This document shows, in pieces, positions 60,898-64,000 of a stretch of DNA of 64,000 nt. The position numbers and the translations under genes were made by a program. A model generated the notes under the pieces. That model was not told the origin of the DNA. It ran no database searches and worked only from the letters and a program-made list of their open reading frames with translations. Location of the stretch: positions 72,716,869-72,780,868 of the forward strand of contig JAVHZZ010000006.1 of the NCBI GenBank assembly GCA_036250195.1. The letters are read 5' to 3'. The stretch is from Mixophyes australis. Its lineage: Eukaryota; Chordata; Amphibia; Anura; Limnodynastidae. The first letter of the stretch is position 1. Every line of letters starts with the position of its first letter.

Positions 60898-61145
60898 CGC
60901 AGCACTATACAGAGAACTCACTCACATTAGTCCCTGCCGAGAGAGAGAGAGACTAAGGTCAATTTAATGGCAGCCAATTAACCTACCAGTATGTTTTTGG
61001 AGTGTGGGAGGAAACCAGAGCACCCAGAGGAAATCCACGTAAATACGGGGAGAACATACAAACTCCACACAGATAAGGCCATGGTTGGGAATCTAACTCG
61101 TGACCCCAGTGCTGGGAAGCAGAAGTGCACTAAGCCACCGTGGTA
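60898..61145 (-). repeat. SINE copy split by hAT insertion, head part
   Basis: cgcagcactatacagagaac through accagtatgtttttggagtg to cactaagccaccgtggta. This completes the copy begun at 57844. Confidence 0.9.
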
Positions 61146-61392
61146 TTAATTATATGAAGGGGCAGTATAGTTTACCTTAATTACCAGAACGGTGGTGGAG
61201 CTGCTCCCGGAGCTTCAACGTTGTAGCACTCCTCAGTCAGGCACACTGAGCTTGTTCCATTTTCCAGCCTTCAAAATCAGGAGCATTTTATAGTGTGAAG
61301 CTGTATGCGAATGTCAAAGGCATCTGACTGAATAATCCACTGCACTCTGACACATACCCAGTATCTCACACTCTAAACATTCTACACACTCT

Positions 61393-61640
61393 CAGGGGCG
61401 CATGCAGGGGGGGTTTCTGGCTCTCCAGAAACCCCTCCCCTCACGAAGTGCCACACATAGCGGCACTGTACTATATAGCAGGCGTGGCGCTGTCAAAGAA
61501 GCGTCCGCGGCGGTGCTGTATTGTAAACAGCACCGCCGCGGACGCTTCTTTGACAGCGCCGCGGCTGCTGTATAGTACAGTGTTGCCAAAACGGAGCTGC
61601 TGCTACTCTCCTGGAATTCAGTCTTCCAGGAGAGTATTTT
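61393..61640. repeat. Fold-back element with 50-bp GC-rich hairpin
   Basis: It begins caggggcgcatgcagggggg, a hAT-like start. The core arms ggcgctgtcaaagaagcgtc plus cgcggcggtgctgt are mirrored around attgtaa. Outer arms include gcactgtactatatagcag against ctgctgtatagtacagtg. The right end is not clear. Confidence 0.75.
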
Positions 61641-61759
61641 GAAAATGGGCTTACAGTGGGGATCCTCCATTGTTCTGCTAGTTAAGGGAATAAGACCTCA
61701 GTCCCAGGCTGGATTCCCTTTAAAGTGGAATTGTCACCATGATTTATTAAGTTGTTTTT

Positions 61760-62065
61760 TTTTTAAATCAGAAGTATTATTATTAACTTTTTTTATATGG
61801 TGCCACAAAATTCCAGAGTGCTGTACGGTGGGGAATTAGAGCATAGTACAAAAATGTAGAGGGTCCACCAGCAAAATACAGAAAAAGTAAAGGCATGACA
61901 ATCAAGAAGCATTAATATCATAAAATAAAGCAAAATGCATAAGACATAATAGGCAAGGTACAGGACAAACATAAAGTGTAGTACATAACATGCAAGGGGG
62001 TTAATACAAGGACACAGAGGTAAATGAGGTGGGAGCAGACAAGAAGACAGGACGAAAAAGGCCCA
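61760..62065 (-). mobile_element. LINE or SINE 3'-end fragment
   Basis: tattattattaac, then tatggtgccacaaaattcca and gagtgctgtacggtgggga, resembles the common 3' end of the window's LINE/SINE copies in minus orientation. No coding region. Confidence 0.4.
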
Positions 62066-63054
62066 TATAATCTAATGAGGCCGATATACCACAAACTACT
62101 AATATTCCATGCAAATCATCTGTTCCGGGCTGCTCTTCTTCCCCACTGGGACTATATGTTGTAGTATTTTCTAAAAAGACAGATAGCCCCTGTTACTGTA
62201 ACTTCAGATAGAAGAAGGGGATCACTATATAATTTAATTTTATCTAGGCAATTACTTATTTGATGATATAAAGACACCAATGTGGTTTTTGTTGAGCATG
62301 GCAAATTCATTTGAAGGGCTCAAATGGGCATTTATGTTGTGCAGTTTAAGTTCAAAGACTTTCAAGTGGTTTTTTTTAACGCTGATAGTCCCAAAAATAA
62401 TGTAAGCAAGCGATCCTGTAAGCACAAACATTGTGAGAAATATTCTCTTTGCATCGATTTCAAGGCTGCCTGCAGATTTCAGCGGTGTTAACATTTAGTA
62501 CAATATGATGAGTCTAAGTACATAGTACACTATGCTACAGGAAGGCTTTGAGAACAGGATATGACAAAGCATAAAGCTTTTCACATACATTTGGGAACGT
62601 TAGAAGATGCCCATGTTCACGGGACTAAGATTTTGGGGTCTTTTAAGCTCCTAAAATGACATGTTAGGATGGTGGTTACACAGTACACATTCAGCACGTC
62701 CATCAGTACATAACCGCACTTTAAAGCAAGTGGGGGATAGTCACAAACAAAGCGCAGTAACCCATAGCACTATGCACATGGTTTCATTGGCTCTCACTGG
62801 ATTAGTCAAAGCTGATTGGTTGGTCTGGGTTATTGTAAGTTTACACCCAATCAGGGCTCATTTACCAACATTATATTTAAGCGTAAAATTTGCAGTGAAC
62901 CACAGCAACCAATCAGCACTTAGCTTCTATCTGTCTAGTGTAAGTTAGACAAAGAAAGCAAGCGTCTGATTATTTGCTCTGGTTTACAGCAAATTTTGCA
63001 ACCAAATGCAGTGGTGGAAAAGCCTTGTTATGTTGGTGTTTGTGTGTGTATACA

Positions 63055-63055
63055 C

Positions 63056-63111
<56 letters not shown>

Positions 63112-63135
63112 TACACACACACACACACACACATA
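63055..63135. repeat. (TA)n(CA)n microsatellite
   Basis: TA tract followed by cacacatatatacacacaca. Confidence 0.95.
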
Positions 63136-64000
63136 GATAAATAGATATGGTACAGCCTTGTCATTATATTTTTATGAACACCAGCCTGCTTAAAAAAATG
63201 CTTTGTAGGTATATTATCTAGTTTTCATGGCAGTAAATAGTAGGAATGGAATTTAGCACTCATATAATGCATTGCCAAAAAGCTATTAGCAAAAGTGGAT
63301 GTGACTGTGTGCAATCTCATGTCTGCTGGTAGAAGACAAACAATAAGAGCATTAAATGGGACGTTCACATCTGTCTCATGAACCTTTCACAGTACATTTC
63401 TTGTACACAATATTAATGTCAGATTGTAAGTAAAAATAAAGTAGAAATGGTACAGAGATCGCTAATCCTTCATCCAAGATTATAATAAAATCTGTAAATA
63501 TTTCCTTTGGAACCACGTAGCACTTTTACATAACCAGAGGGTGTCACTGTTTTGTTTAAATAAAGAGGTCATTTTGGCCATGGACTATAGTGACAGCTAG
63601 CATATATTAGATTGTTCTATACTAATTAACATACTAGATACCATATTATACAGCAGGGATTCAAAACACGTTACATGTACCACTAGCAATACTTCAGACA
63701 CATTCAAGGTGTACATCTACCCGTTATGTTCAAAATAACAATTTAATATATTAGTTGTGAATAAAACACATTCAAAGCCAATTACACGGGGTATTTATAA
63801 ATATGTAAATACATAATTGTTTGCTTGGTGAACATTTATACCCATTGGGAGGTGCTTAGCATAAATTGACACACAATACGGGTTACTGGGTATACATTTA
63901 CTGTTGTAAGAGGGCACGTGATATAAAATGATTGATAAACCCTTCTATAGAGTACCAAAATATGCATTAAAAAAAAACAAAAACAAAAAACATAATAAAA

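Larger units (their letters stand above)
50450..64000. other. Upstream flank of DNAI2 without a recognised gene
   Basis: In human the gene upstream of DNAI2 is TTYH2; I could not identify a TTYH2 exon here on either strand. The recognised contents are repeats listed separately. The segments 52200-53990, 55150-56030, 57200-57840 and 62070-63040 contain nothing I can name. Confidence 0.6.

Noticed and set aside
50450..64000. TTYH2 3' exons expected from mammalian gene order
   Set aside because: I searched the minus-strand translations for TTYH2-like segments and found none; either the intergenic distance is larger or the order differs.

Overview
The window is vertebrate nuclear DNA, most likely from a frog or another amphibian. 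The coding signal is sparse and intron-split, with GT-AG boundaries. Everything else is dense with vertebrate-type transposons: tRNA-like SINEs, LINE 3' ends, Tc1/mariner, hAT and Harbinger-like elements, fold-back MITEs, one solo LTR, and large minisatellites. The amphibian assignment is an inference from the mix of repeat families, not from a marker gene.

Two genes are supported, both on the minus strand and both acting in motile cilia. DNAI2 (axonemal outer-arm dynein intermediate chain 2) lies complete within about 18.35-50.4 kb. I could join one 5' non-coding exon, twelve well-supported coding exons and a likely terminal exon into an uninterrupted reading frame of about 591 codons; the human protein has 605. 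KIF19 (the cilium-length kinesin) begins at 6807, 11.5 kb beyond the DNAI2 3' end, and runs off the left edge; only its first two coding exons are in the window. The DNAI2-then-KIF19 order on one strand matches human chromosome 17q25.

Layout: 1-6.8 kb, KIF19 exons 1-2 and intron 1, with several MITEs. 6.8-18.35 kb, intergenic DNA with two hAT MITEs, a Tc1 copy broken by a solo LTR, and a 36-bp minisatellite. 18.35-50.4 kb, DNAI2, whose introns hold an L1 3' end, a second Tc1 relic, a reverse-transcriptase LINE, SINEs, a 2.8-kb minisatellite of 32-bp units in intron 6, and a nearly perfect 189-bp palindrome 22 bp from the exon 7 acceptor. 50.4-64 kb, the upstream flank with no recognisable gene: SINEs, fold-back elements, and a 3,020-bp hAT element that carries a 1.8-kb minisatellite and split a SINE.

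The long open frames at 16.7-17.8 kb and 58.1-60.1 kb are by-products of stop-free tandem repeats, not genes. I found no bacterial-style operon, CRISPR array or new multi-gene system. The most useful observations are the complete DNAI2 model, transposon nesting proven by exact target-site duplications, a transposon end that may serve as part of a splice acceptor, and the recurring link between half fold-back elements and tandem arrays.
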